NCBI RefSeq assembly: GCF_024704725.1
Contig: NZ_JALIQS010000001.1
Span: 434,001 to 498,000, forward strand
Direction: 5' to 3'
DNA length: 64,000 nucleotides
Source: Shinella sp. CPCC 101442
GTDB taxonomy: Bacteria > Pseudomonadota > Alphaproteobacteria > Rhizobiales > Rhizobiaceae
In this document: positions 33,320-41,439 of the stretch, in pieces
How the letters are laid out: the number at the start of each line of letters is the position of its first letter
How positions within the stretch are numbered: position 1 is the first letter of the stretch
Position numbers and translations under genes: made by a program
Notes under the pieces: model-generated
Databases searched by the model: none
The model's input: only the letters and a program-made list of their open reading frames with translations
Told to the model about the DNA's origin: nothing

Positions 33320-34174
33320 TCAGCTTTCGAAATCCCCGAAGACGTCCTGCAGACGTGTCAGTCTGTCGACGCGTTCGCTCACCTCCTCGCCCATCTCGAC
33401 GATGATGTTGCTGAGCATGAGGTCCATGACAGCCGTCATGGTGGCCGCGCCATCCCAGAGCGGGCCGTGCGAGCCGGGAACGATGAGGCAGATATCGGAA
33501 ACGTCAGGCCCCCAGGGGCAGAATTCGTCGGTCAGCAGCACGACCTTCACGCCGGCACGCCGCGCTTCCAATGCCAGCGGCCGGGCCTTGGCGGCGAAGC
33601 GGCGCACGTCGTGCAGGAAGAGCAGCCGTCCCTCGACGGAACCGTCGAGCACTTCGGCATAGGTGCCGTTGACGCCGTCGACGAATTGCACACGCGGGCG
33701 GGTATAGGACAGCTGGCTTGCAAAATATTGCGCGATGCCGCGCACGTTCTGATAGGCGGCAACATAGACTTCGGTCGCGCCGATCAGGGCGTCGATCGTC
33801 TGCTGCCATTCCGGCGCCGTCGTGATGGCGTAGATCTCGCCGAGATTGTCGATCTGCTGCTGGATCAGGCCGGCAAGCAGCTTGCCGTCCTTGCGATCCT
33901 GCTCCAGCCGGCCGACCTGTCCCTTGACCTGCCAGGCGGGGTTGGAACTGCCGCGACGCAATTCGCTCTTCAATTCGTCGAGCCCGTCGAACCCCATGCG
34001 GCGCAGGTAGCGGCCGATCGTCATGGGCGAGAGTTCGAGACGCTGGGCGATGGAACGCGCCGTCTCGAAGGGCAGATCGGTGATGTTGCGCTCGATGTAA
34101 TGCGCAATCAGCTTGTCGGATTTGGACCGGCGGAGAGCGTCGGACTGAACGAGCTTCAGAATGCGTTTCGACAC
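33320..34174 (-). CDS. RpiR-family (HTH + SIS) transcriptional regulator
   Basis: A 284-residue regulator: an N-terminal RpiR helix-turn-helix domain (SKSDKLIAHYIERN; ARSIAQRLELSPMTIGRYLRRMG, residues ~15-70) and a SIS sugar-phosphate-binding-type domain (~120-260). The GTG at 34174 was chosen because AGAGGGG precedes it and it begins right before the HTH; a longer frame adds 33 residues of unlikely sequence. It lies 67 bases downstream of the polyamine-type binding protein gene on the same strand and probably regulates the divergent importer. The usual ligands of SIS domains are phosphosugars, so its effector here is unclear. Confidence 0.88.
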   Translation of the reverse strand: MSKRILKLVQSDALRRSKSDKLIAHYIERNITDLPFETARSIAQRLELSPMTIGRYLRRMGFDGLDELKSELRRGSSNPAWQVKGQVGRLEQDRKDGKLLAGLIQQQIDNLGEIYAITTAPEWQQTIDALIGATEVYVAAYQNVRGIAQYFASQLSYTRPRVQFVDGVNGTYAEVLDGSVEGRLLFLHDVRRFAAKARPLALEARRAGVKVVLLTDEFCPWGPDVSDICLIVPGSHGPLWDGAATMTAVMDLMLSNIIVEMGEEVSERVDRLTRLQDVFGDFES

Positions 34175-34241
34175 GTCGCCCCTCTCCTCAAAGTCCCGCC
34201 CGTCCGAAGACGGGCGGGGATCAACCGCGCTCACACCGCGC

Positions 34242-35300
34242 TTATTGGGCCGTCTTGACCCGCGTCCAGACACGGTCCACCTGACGCAGCGCCGGACCCA
34301 GATCCTCGAATATCTGGAGACGCGCCATCGTCTCGGCCGGCGGGTTGATTTCCTTGCTATTCTTGATCTTTTCCGGGGTCAATTCCCGCGCCGGCACGTT
34401 GGCGGTGCCATTCGTCTGCTGCGAGACGTTGAGGGCGACGATTTCCGGGCGCGTATAGAACTGGAGGAACTTGATGGCGTTCTCCTTGTTCGGTGCGCTC
34501 TTCAGCACGCAGATGTCCTCCTGGTACATGGTCGCCCCCTCCTCGGGGATCACGTAGCCGAGGTCTTTCTCATTGGCGAAGATGTCCACCATGGCGCCGA
34601 CGAAAGCGTGGCCGGCTGCGACGTCGCCTGCCTGCACCATCGGCCGTTCGTCATAGGTGAAGGCCGCCACATCGGGCTTCATGGCGATGATCGTATCGGC
34701 CGCCTGCTGCAACTCCGCCGGATCGGTGGAATTGATCTTGTGGCCGTTCAGGATGAGGCCGACCGCGAGCACTTCACGCATGTCGTCGAGCAGGGTGAAC
34801 TTGAGCCCCTTGGCTTTCACCGTCTCGATCAGGTCTTTCCAGCCGGTGATATCCTTGCCGATGATCTTGCGGTTGTACATGATGCCGACCGAGCCCCAGG
34901 CATAGGGCAGGCAATAGGCGCCGTCCGGATCGCTTTTTGCGCGCAGGAAGGCGGGATCGATGTTCTTGAAGCCCTCATAGGTGTTGATGTCGGTCTTCTC
35001 GAGAAGATCGAGCTTGGCCATGATGTCCTGCATGTGCACGGACGGGAAGACGATGTCGTAGCCCGTGGCACCGCCCTGGATCTTGGCCAGCATTTCCTCG
35101 TTGGAAGAGTAGGTCGAGAGGTTGACCTTGATCGAGGTTTCCTCCTCGAACTTCTTCAGAACCTCCGGGTTGATATATTCGCCCCAGTTGTAGACGTTGA
35201 GTTCGGCGGCACTTGCCATGCCCGTCGTTGCCATAAGCACGGCGAGCGAAAAGGCGGCGCGGCGAAAGCCGGACAGACCGGCGTCATGCGATTTCGACAT
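34242..35300 (-). CDS. Spermidine/putrescine-type ABC substrate-binding protein
   Basis: A 352-residue PotD/PotF-type periplasmic binding protein. A signal peptide (about residues 1-32, SGFRRAAFSLAVLMATTGMA, cleavage after ASA) precedes ELNVYNWGEYINPEVLKKFE, the family N-terminal motif. The YDIVFPSVHMQD and PYAWGSVGIMYN blocks line the ligand cleft. The ATG at 35300 follows AGAGGAG; an upstream frame is not conserved. It is divergent from its ATPase and permeases at 35463-38290. Substrate may be a polyamine, but related proteins also bind betaines or amino acids. Confidence 0.87.
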   Translation of the reverse strand: MSKSHDAGLSGFRRAAFSLAVLMATTGMASAAELNVYNWGEYINPEVLKKFEEETSIKVNLSTYSSNEEMLAKIQGGATGYDIVFPSVHMQDIMAKLDLLEKTDINTYEGFKNIDPAFLRAKSDPDGAYCLPYAWGSVGIMYNRKIIGKDITGWKDLIETVKAKGLKFTLLDDMREVLAVGLILNGHKINSTDPAELQQAADTIIAMKPDVAAFTYDERPMVQAGDVAAGHAFVGAMVDIFANEKDLGYVIPEEGATMYQEDICVLKSAPNKENAIKFLQFYTRPEIVALNVSQQTNGTANVPARELTPEKIKNSKEINPPAETMARLQIFEDLGPALRQVDRVWTRVKTAQ

Positions 35301-35432
35301 AAATAGTCTCCTCTGATGGTTCGGCCCGTCGTGGCCCCGGCGCTTTCCTTTGCGCCGCTGTTCCCGTCCCGGCTTCTTTCGGCCGTTGACTTGGATGAAC
35401 AAATGGTATCCAGATATCTAAATCGCACAAGC

Positions 35433-35446
35433 GTTATTTTTATAAC
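35433..35446. promoter_or_regulatory. Perfect inverted repeat in divergent polyamine-importer promoter
   Basis: GTTAT-TTTT-ATAAC is a 14-base perfect palindrome in an AT-rich stretch, 17 bases before the ATPase start. It is a plausible operator for the adjacent RpiR regulator; at such a distance it could also overlap the -10 region. Confidence 0.4.
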
Positions 35447-35462
35447 ATAATGGGGAACGACG

Positions 35463-36545
35463 ATGCGAGATTCCATAGTCCGCCTGGAAAAGGCGGCGAA
35501 GGCCTTTGCCACGCCTGAAGGTCAGACCGTGACGGCGCTCGACGCGATCGACCTCGACGTCAAGCGCAATGAATTCCTGACGCTGCTGGGACCTTCGGGC
35601 TGCGGCAAGACCACGCTGCTCCAGGCGATCAGCGGCTTCGTCCAGCTCGATGCCGGCCGCATTCTGATCGATGACGAGGACATCACCGACCGGCCGCCCT
35701 ATCGCCGCCCGGTCAACACGGTGTTCCAGAACTACGCGCTCTTTCCGCATATGACGGTCGGTGAAAATACCGGCTACGCGCTGGAAGTCGCCGGTGTCGC
35801 AAGGGCGGAACGCACCAGACGCGTCGCCGATGCGCTGCGCATGGTCGGGCTCGAAGGCATGGAAGGTCGCAAGCCCCGCCAGCTCTCGGGCGGCCAGCAG
35901 CAGCGTGTAGCCCTTGCCCGCGCCATCATCGCCCGCCCCAAGCTGCTTTTGCTCGACGAACCGCTGTCGGCGCTCGACAAGAACCTGCGCCAGTCCATGC
36001 AGATCGAGCTGAAGACGCTGCAGCACGAGCTCGGCATCTCCTTCATCTTCGTGACGCACGACCAGGAGGAGGCGCTGACGATGTCGGATCGCGTCGCGGT
36101 CCTCTCCGGAGGACGTATCCAGCAGCTCGACACGCCGCGCGCCATCTACGACCAGCCGAAGAACAGTTTCGTCGCCACTTTCGTCGGCGCGAGCAACCTC
36201 TTCGAGGGCGAGGCCACCAGAGGGCAGCTCGTCACGAAGGACGGCATCGCCATCTCCCATGGCCGGCCGGACGCGACAGGTGCGGCAACGGCGCTCATCC
36301 GCCCGGAACAGTTCTTCCTCGCCCAACCCGGCGACACCGCCCCGAGCCTCGATGTCGATCTCGAGCAGATCGTCTTCGTCGGATCGACTTTCGAGCTGTT
36401 CGGCCGCACCGCAACCGGCCGGCGCGTCATCGCGGAAATCCCCGCCGTGCGGCGCAGCCTCGTCGGCGAGATCGAGCAGTCGCGCCGCGCGCGCCTTGCC
36501 TACGATCCCGCGGCGGTACATCTCCTTCCGGGGGAGGCGGCCTGA
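35463..36545 (+). CDS. Spermidine/putrescine-type ABC transporter ATPase (PotA-like)
   Basis: A 360-residue ATPase with Walker [11 protein letters not shown]-loop [13 protein letters not shown], signature [15 protein letters not shown] and Walker [16 protein letters not shown]-terminal TOBE domain (~275-355) follows, typical for PotA-like subunits that sense substrate. The ATG at 35463 follows GGGGAACG. The stop lies directly before the first permease gene. With 34242-35300 and the next two genes it makes a complete importer. Confidence 0.92.
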   Translation: MRDSIVRLEKAAKAFATPEGQTVTALDAIDLDVKRNEFLTLLGPSGCGKTTLLQAISGFVQLDAGRILIDDEDITDRPPYRRPVNTVFQNYALFPHMTVGENTGYALEVAGVARAERTRRVADALRMVGLEGMEGRKPRQLSGGQQQRVALARAIIARPKLLLLDEPLSALDKNLRQSMQIELKTLQHELGISFIFVTHDQEEALTMSDRVAVLSGGRIQQLDTPRAIYDQPKNSFVATFVGASNLFEGEATRGQLVTKDGIAISHGRPDATGAATALIRPEQFFLAQPGDTAPSLDVDLEQIVFVGSTFELFGRTATGRRVIAEIPAVRRSLVGEIEQSRRARLAYDPAAVHLLPGEAA

Positions 36546-36546
36546 C

Positions 36547-37449
36547 ATGTCATCGATTGCCTTTCGCCGCCGCGCCCAGCTTGCCATCCTGCTCGGGCCG
36601 GTCTCCCTGTTCCTGGCGGTATTCTTCCTCGGGCCGCTCGCCATCATGATCGTGACGAGCTTTCTGGCGCCCGGTCTTTACGGTGGCGTCGAGTGGACCT
36701 GGTATCCGCACAATTACGGCCGCATCCTCGGCTTCGCCGATCCCATGTTCGAGGATTTCGATCCGGTCTACATCGCAATCTTCCTGCGCTCGCTGAAAAT
36801 CGCGGCGCTGACCGTCGTCGCGACGCTTTTCGTCTGCTACCCGGCCGCCTTCTGCATCAGCCGGCTTTCGGACCGCTGGAAAAATTTCTGCCTCTTCCTC
36901 ATCACCTTGCCCTTCTTCACCAGCCTCATTGTGCGGTTGTTCATCTGGGTACTGATTTTGCGCCAGACCGGCCTCGTCAACGAGGTCCTGCTCGGCACCG
37001 GCGTCATCGCAAGGCCGCTGGAATTGATCTATACGGACGGCGCGATCATCCTCGGCATGGTCTATGTGTTCATTCCCTTCATGTTCATGCCGGTCTATGC
37101 CAGCGTCGAAAAGCTCGACTGGACGCTGGTGCGTGCCTCGCTCGATCTCGGCGCAGGACCAATCCGCACCTTCCTGCGCATCATCCTGCCGCTGACGGCA
37201 CCCGGCATTGCCGGCGGCGCGGTCATCGTCTTCATCCCGGCACTCGGCAATTTCGTCGTGCCGGCCATTCTCGGCGGCGCGAAGGTCATGATGCTGGGCA
37301 ATCTCATCGAGCAGCAGTTCCTCGCCGCGCGCAACTGGCCCTTCGGCTCGGCGCTCGCCATGATGGTGATGACCGTCATGCTGGTGCTGCTCTTCATCCA
37401 CGTCGTCGTTTCCGGCCGTCGCGGCTTCGATCCCGCGACCGGACATTGA
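36547..37449 (+). CDS. Spermidine/putrescine-type ABC permease (PotB-like)
   Basis: A 300-residue permease with six helices. The helix-coupling EAA motif region reads VRASLDLGAGPIRTFLRIILPL, and the first helix (LGPVSLFLAVFFLGPLAIMI) is typical for PotB. ATG at 36547 starts one base after the ATPase stop; the longer upstream frame overlaps the ATPase gene and is not conserved. The end of the protein is GRRGFDPATGH, cytoplasmic. Confidence 0.9.
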   Translation: MSSIAFRRRAQLAILLGPVSLFLAVFFLGPLAIMIVTSFLAPGLYGGVEWTWYPHNYGRILGFADPMFEDFDPVYIAIFLRSLKIAALTVVATLFVCYPAAFCISRLSDRWKNFCLFLITLPFFTSLIVRLFIWVLILRQTGLVNEVLLGTGVIARPLELIYTDGAIILGMVYVFIPFMFMPVYASVEKLDWTLVRASLDLGAGPIRTFLRIILPLTAPGIAGGAVIVFIPALGNFVVPAILGGAKVMMLGNLIEQQFLAARNWPFGSALAMMVMTVMLVLLFIHVVVSGRRGFDPATGH

Positions 37450-37459
37450 GGAGAGGGCC

Positions 37460-38290
37460 ATGAAGATTTTCGCCACCCTCGCCCGCGGCAGCCTGATTGC
37501 CTATACCGCGCTGTTCTTCGCCTTCATCTACATCCCGCTCGCGCTGATCGCCGTCTATTCGTTCAATGCGAACCCGGTCAACATGATGACCTGGACCGGC
37601 TTCACCACCGAATGGTACGCCCAGGTCCTCGGCTTCAAGACGACGATTTCGGAAAACGCGCTCTATCTGGAATCGACCAGCCAGCTCGTCGAGGCCCTCT
37701 GGAACAGCCTGATCATCGCCACCTCCACCACGGCGATCTCCACCGTGCTCGGCAGTGCCATGGCGATCGCGCTCTATCGGTTCGATTTCTTCGGCCGGCG
37801 CTTCTACCGCGTCGTCATGTTCATGCCGATGCTGATGCCCGATATCGTGCTCGGCATCGCGCTTCTGATCTTCTTCGTCAATTCCGGCATCAATCTCGGC
37901 CTGACGACGATCATCATCGGCCAGTGCACCTTTCTGATCTCCTATGTCTTCATCGTCGTCACCGCCCGGCTTGCCGGCATGGACCGCACGCTGGAGCACG
38001 CCTCTGCCGATCTCGGGGCGAACGAATGGACGACCTTCCGCAAGGTGGTGTTTCCGCAGCTCCTGCCCGGCATCGTCGGCGGCGCGCTGCTCGCCTTCAT
38101 CATCTCGATGGACGATCTCGTGATCACCTATTTCATCGCCGGCGTCGATGTCACGACGCTGCCGATGTTCATCTTCGCCATGCTCCGGCGCGGCATCAAG
38201 CCGGAGATCAACGCCATCGCCGTGATGATGCTGACCTTCTCCTTCGTCATCGCCTCCCTCGGCCTCTATCTTCGCTCCCGGCAGAAATAA
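37460..38290 (+). CDS. Spermidine/putrescine-type ABC permease (PotC-like)
   Basis: A 276-residue permease with six helices; the EAA-type loop reads ASADLGANEWTTFRKVVFPQ, typical of PotC. It starts 10 bases after the PotB-like stop, with GGAGAGGG ahead of the ATG. The stop lies two bases before the peptidase gene start, so the peptidase belongs to the same transcript. The helix-3 stretch SDD-type residues ISMDDLVITYFIAG mark the last substrate-pore segment. Confidence 0.9.
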   Translation: MKIFATLARGSLIAYTALFFAFIYIPLALIAVYSFNANPVNMMTWTGFTTEWYAQVLGFKTTISENALYLESTSQLVEALWNSLIIATSTTAISTVLGSAMAIALYRFDFFGRRFYRVVMFMPMLMPDIVLGIALLIFFVNSGINLGLTTIIIGQCTFLISYVFIVVTARLAGMDRTLEHASADLGANEWTTFRKVVFPQLLPGIVGGALLAFIISMDDLVITYFIAGVDVTTLPMFIFAMLRRGIKPEINAIAVMMLTFSFVIASLGLYLRSRQK

Positions 38291-38292
38291 TC

Positions 38293-39408
38293 ATGACCCA
38301 TAAAAAACCACGCGCCCGCACCCTTGGCCTGCCCTTCAGCGGCCGCACCGGCCCGCTCAATGCCATCACGGATGTCGAGGGCATTGCCGTCGGCTTCCAG
38401 ACCATCCGGGAGGAAGCCCCGCGGCCCGGCCGCAAGTTGCCGGTGCGCACAGGCGTTACCGCCATCCTGCCGCACAGCCAGAGCGAAACGCCCGTTCCCG
38501 TCTATGCAGGCCTGCACCGCTTCAACGGCAATGGCGAAATGACCGGTACGCACTGGATCGAGGACGGCGGCACCTTCCTCGGCCCGGTCATGATCACCAA
38601 CACGCACGGCGTCGGCATCACCCATCACGCGACGATCCGCTGGATGCTGGAACGCTACGCCTCCACCTACGATATCGGCGACTTCCTCTGGCTGATGCCC
38701 GTCATCGCCGAGACCTATGACGGGGCACTCAGCGACATCAACGGCATGCCGGTGACGGAAGCGGATGCGCGCGCCGCGCTGGAAAGCCTCTCCCGCGGCC
38801 CCGTTTCCGAGGGCAATTGCGGCGGCGGCACGGGCATGATCACCTACGGCTTCAAGGGCGGCACCGGAACATCCTCGCGCGTCGTTGCCTACGGCGACAG
38901 GGACTATACCATCGGCACGCTCGTGCAGGCCAATCACGGCCAGCGCGACTGGCTGACGATCTGCGGCGTGCCCGTGGGAAAACACCTCATGGACAACACG
39001 CCGCAAAGCCAATTGAAGGAACGCGGCTCGATCATCGTCGTCATCGCGACCGACCTGCCGATGGCGCCGCACCAGTTGAAGCGTCTCGCCCGCCGCGCCT
39101 CGATCGGCATCGGTCGCAACGGCACGCCCGGCGGCAACAATTCCGGCGACATCTTCCTCGCCTTCTCGACAGCCAATCCGCAGCCCATGGCACATCGAGC
39201 GTCGGCAAGGCTCAACATCGAGATGGTCAACGACGAATATCTCGATCCCGTCTATGCGGCGGCGGTCGATAGCGTGGAGGAGGCGGTGGTCAACGCCATG
39301 TTGGCGGCAGAGGGTGCCGGCGGCACGCCGCATGACCGCTTCCGCATCGACGCCATCGATCACGATGCGCTGATGGCTATCATGCAACAATATGGCCGGC
39401 GCGCTTAA
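38293..39408 (+). CDS. P1 (S58) family self-processing peptidase, DmpA-like
   Basis: A 371-residue protein of the DmpA/L-aminopeptidase-D-esterase family (beta-peptidyl aminopeptidases). The family is made as one chain that cleaves itself before a Ser nucleophile; here KERGSIIVVIATDLPM places a G-S site at Gly245-Ser246, the position and context of DmpA Gly249-Ser250. The conserved GNCGGGTGMITYGFKGG region (~175-190) and NTHGVGITHH (~103-112) are present. DmpA cuts N-terminal D- or L-Ala and related residues from peptides. Being last in a polyamine-type importer operon suggests it processes the imported substrate, perhaps a peptide or amide. The start begins two bases after the permease stop. 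Confidence 0.88.
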   Translation: MTHKKPRARTLGLPFSGRTGPLNAITDVEGIAVGFQTIREEAPRPGRKLPVRTGVTAILPHSQSETPVPVYAGLHRFNGNGEMTGTHWIEDGGTFLGPVMITNTHGVGITHHATIRWMLERYASTYDIGDFLWLMPVIAETYDGALSDINGMPVTEADARAALESLSRGPVSEGNCGGGTGMITYGFKGGTGTSSRVVAYGDRDYTIGTLVQANHGQRDWLTICGVPVGKHLMDNTPQSQLKERGSIIVVIATDLPMAPHQLKRLARRASIGIGRNGTPGGNNSGDIFLAFSTANPQPMAHRASARLNIEMVNDEYLDPVYAAAVDSVEEAVVNAMLAAEGAGGTPHDRFRIDAIDHDALMAIMQQYGRRA

Positions 39409-39425
39409 CACCGGCCATCATCCCG

Positions 39426-39797
39426 TCAGTTTACCGTGCCATCCGGCGTCACGCGCTGGTTGTCGCCGCCTGTACTGGGCTGCTGGGTAGGCGACCGGTC
39501 CGTCGGAACGGTTTCGCCGCCGCCGGGTACGCTGTTGTCGATCGTATCCTGCGTCGTCTCACCGCTGGTGGTGGACGACGTCTGGGTCGCATCGACCGGC
39601 GCAGACGGATCGATCCGCTCGCCGAAGATTTCAACGGCGCCCCAGGCGAGAACGGCCAATGCGAGGCTGATACCGAGCACTTTCAGCACCGGACGGCCCG
39701 GGCCGCCTTGTCGGGTCTCGCGCGCAGAATAATCCTTGCGGGCGGGATCATGCGTGCGGGTGATCGGATCACCACGTTCATCCTGCTGGTGGGTCAT
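39426..39797 (-). CDS. Small single-pass membrane protein, unknown function
   Basis: A 123-residue protein I do not recognise. Residues 1-35 are hydrophilic and Arg/Gln/Asp-rich, residues ~40-60 form one hydrophobic helix (VLKVLGISLALAVLAWGAVE), and the rest (~60) is a Ser/Thr/Gln/Gly-rich, low-complexity outer part with TSSTTSGETTQ and NQRVTPDGTVN. The layout fits a membrane-anchored protein with an exported disordered tail. The ATG at 39797 follows a GGGAG; one three codons earlier is possible. It converges on the peptidase gene; its upstream neighbour is a dehydrogenase on the same strand. Confidence 0.65.
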   Translation of the reverse strand: MTHQQDERGDPITRTHDPARKDYSARETRQGGPGRPVLKVLGISLALAVLAWGAVEIFGERIDPSAPVDATQTSSTTSGETTQDTIDNSVPGGGETVPTDRSPTQQPSTGGDNQRVTPDGTVN

Positions 39798-39856
39798 GGC
39801 GGGCACTCCCTGAATTACGTCTCAGGAACTGAACCTGCACACGGGACGAAAGTTCC

Positions 39857-41299
39857 TCAGGCCTCCGCAGGCCCATCCAGCCCCAGCGCTTCGATGAGCT
39901 GGCGTTGGCGCAGCAGGAGACGGGTCAACGCGGCGACGTCGCCATGCGCCGGCTGGTGTGTCATGCCCTCGTCCACCGCCTCGACGATCGCCTCGAACGT
40001 ATCGGCGATCTCGCGGGAAATGCCGTTGAGCTCGGCAAAGCGCGGGTCGACCGCAGCCGCGGCAAGCGCCGCCGTCGTGACCCGGCCGATCCCATGCGGC
40101 ACCTTCGCCCCGGCATCGACATAGCCGTCCGGCAGGGTGCCCTTGCGGTTCGTCACGCGCCGGAAGCGGATGACATCGACGATCTGGTCAACCGCCTGGC
40201 AGGCGCCGGCTACGCGTGACGGGTGATCCGTATCGGCGGCCGCGTGCGGCAACAGTTCGAGTTTTCCCGGATGATGTTCGGCAAGCGCGAGATACGGCTG
40301 CATCGGCCCGCTCAGCGCTCCGCTGGTCGTGTTCTTGAAGAGGTCGGCGTCGATTGCCGCGTGGCGCACCTGGCCCGAGGCCAGCGCCCGGTCGAGCGCC
40401 GCCGTATCCACCACCTCGCCGCGGTCGTAGTTCACGACGACGGCTCCGCGGTCCATCGCCGACATCACCGCCTCGCCGACGATGCCGGCATTGGCATAGA
40501 TCCGCGTCGCATCGTCCAGCCGGCCGAGGCCGACATGGACGGAGAGCACATCGGCACCGCTGGCCGCCTCCACCGGCGTTGCCGCATAGCCGAATCCCTC
40601 GGCCTCGATCCATTGCCGGTGCTTTGCGCGGGCATAGATCGTCACCTGCATGCCGAAGGCCCGGGCGAGCCTGGCGACCTCCCGGCCGATATTGCCATAA
40701 CCGAGCACCGCCATGCGGCGGCCTTCGAGCTTGGCGGTCGGATAGGATTTGAGATCGCGTCCCGTGTCGAAATCGCCGGCCGCCACCCGCTCATGCAGGT
40801 GATCGACCGGCAGGTCCGGCGTCACCTTCAGGATCGCCTTCATCACCATCTGGGCCGTCGCACGGCTGTTGATGCCAGGCGTGTTCATCAGCACGGCAAC
40901 ACCGCCATCGCCATCGCCGCCACCCCAGGAGGCCGAGCCCATATTGCCGGTGCCAGCGCCGATGCGCACGCCGCCGAGCGGAAAGATCGCCTGTTTCGGA
41001 ATGAAGGTCGCCGCCGCGATCAGCGCGTCATAGCGACCATCCGCCGTCTGCGCGATGATTTCGGCCTCGGCGCTCAAATCCGGCTGGTAGAAGAAATGCA
41101 CACCCGGCGGCAGCGTCTCGCGCTGGTAGGCGCCTTCGTGGAAGATACCACCCTTCGCCTCGATATGCGCGCGCACCTCGCCTGGATCGGGATTGCCGTC
41201 CGCATCGAAGCGCAGGCCGATCAGATCGGCGATCAGGATTTTGTAGGCGCGCTGCGCATCGTCCAGCCGCGCATCCGAAGCTGCATGTTGTTCCTGCAT
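39857..41299 (-). CDS. D-isomer-specific 2-hydroxyacid dehydrogenase (PGDH-like)
   Basis: A 480-residue NAD-dependent dehydrogenase with an N-terminal extended substrate domain, a Rossmann core and a C-terminal addition longer than usual. GYGNIGREVARLARAFGM (~200-217) is the GxGxxG NAD loop. NYDRGEVVDTAALDRALASG (~300) and LPHAAADTDHPSR (~355; catalytic His) match the family. SerA-type enzymes are 400-530 residues, but no ACT domain is visible, so this is probably not the housekeeping 3-phosphoglycerate dehydrogenase. The ATG starts MQEQH and has GGGAAAG ahead. Confidence 0.85.
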   Translation of the reverse strand: MQEQHAASDARLDDAQRAYKILIADLIGLRFDADGNPDPGEVRAHIEAKGGIFHEGAYQRETLPPGVHFFYQPDLSAEAEIIAQTADGRYDALIAAATFIPKQAIFPLGGVRIGAGTGNMGSASWGGGDGDGGVAVLMNTPGINSRATAQMVMKAILKVTPDLPVDHLHERVAAGDFDTGRDLKSYPTAKLEGRRMAVLGYGNIGREVARLARAFGMQVTIYARAKHRQWIEAEGFGYAATPVEAASGADVLSVHVGLGRLDDATRIYANAGIVGEAVMSAMDRGAVVVNYDRGEVVDTAALDRALASGQVRHAAIDADLFKNTTSGALSGPMQPYLALAEHHPGKLELLPHAAADTDHPSRVAGACQAVDQIVDVIRFRRVTNRKGTLPDGYVDAGAKVPHGIGRVTTAALAAAAVDPRFAELNGISREIADTFEAIVEAVDEGMTHQPAHGDVAALTRLLLRQRQLIEALGLDGPAEA

Positions 41300-41439
41300 G
41301 GCGCTTTCCCCTCGTTCCCGTTTTCGTAGGCGAGTTTTGCGGGGTGGGCAAGCACACCAAAAGCGACACGGAAGGTCAAAACCATCATATTGCCCACCTC
41401 CGGGGTGCGCTCCATAAAGAGCGCAGAAGAGGATTGCTC

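Noticed and set aside
39857-41299. serA, the serine-biosynthesis enzyme
   Set aside because: No ACT domain is visible and no serine genes are nearby, so I gave only a family-level name.
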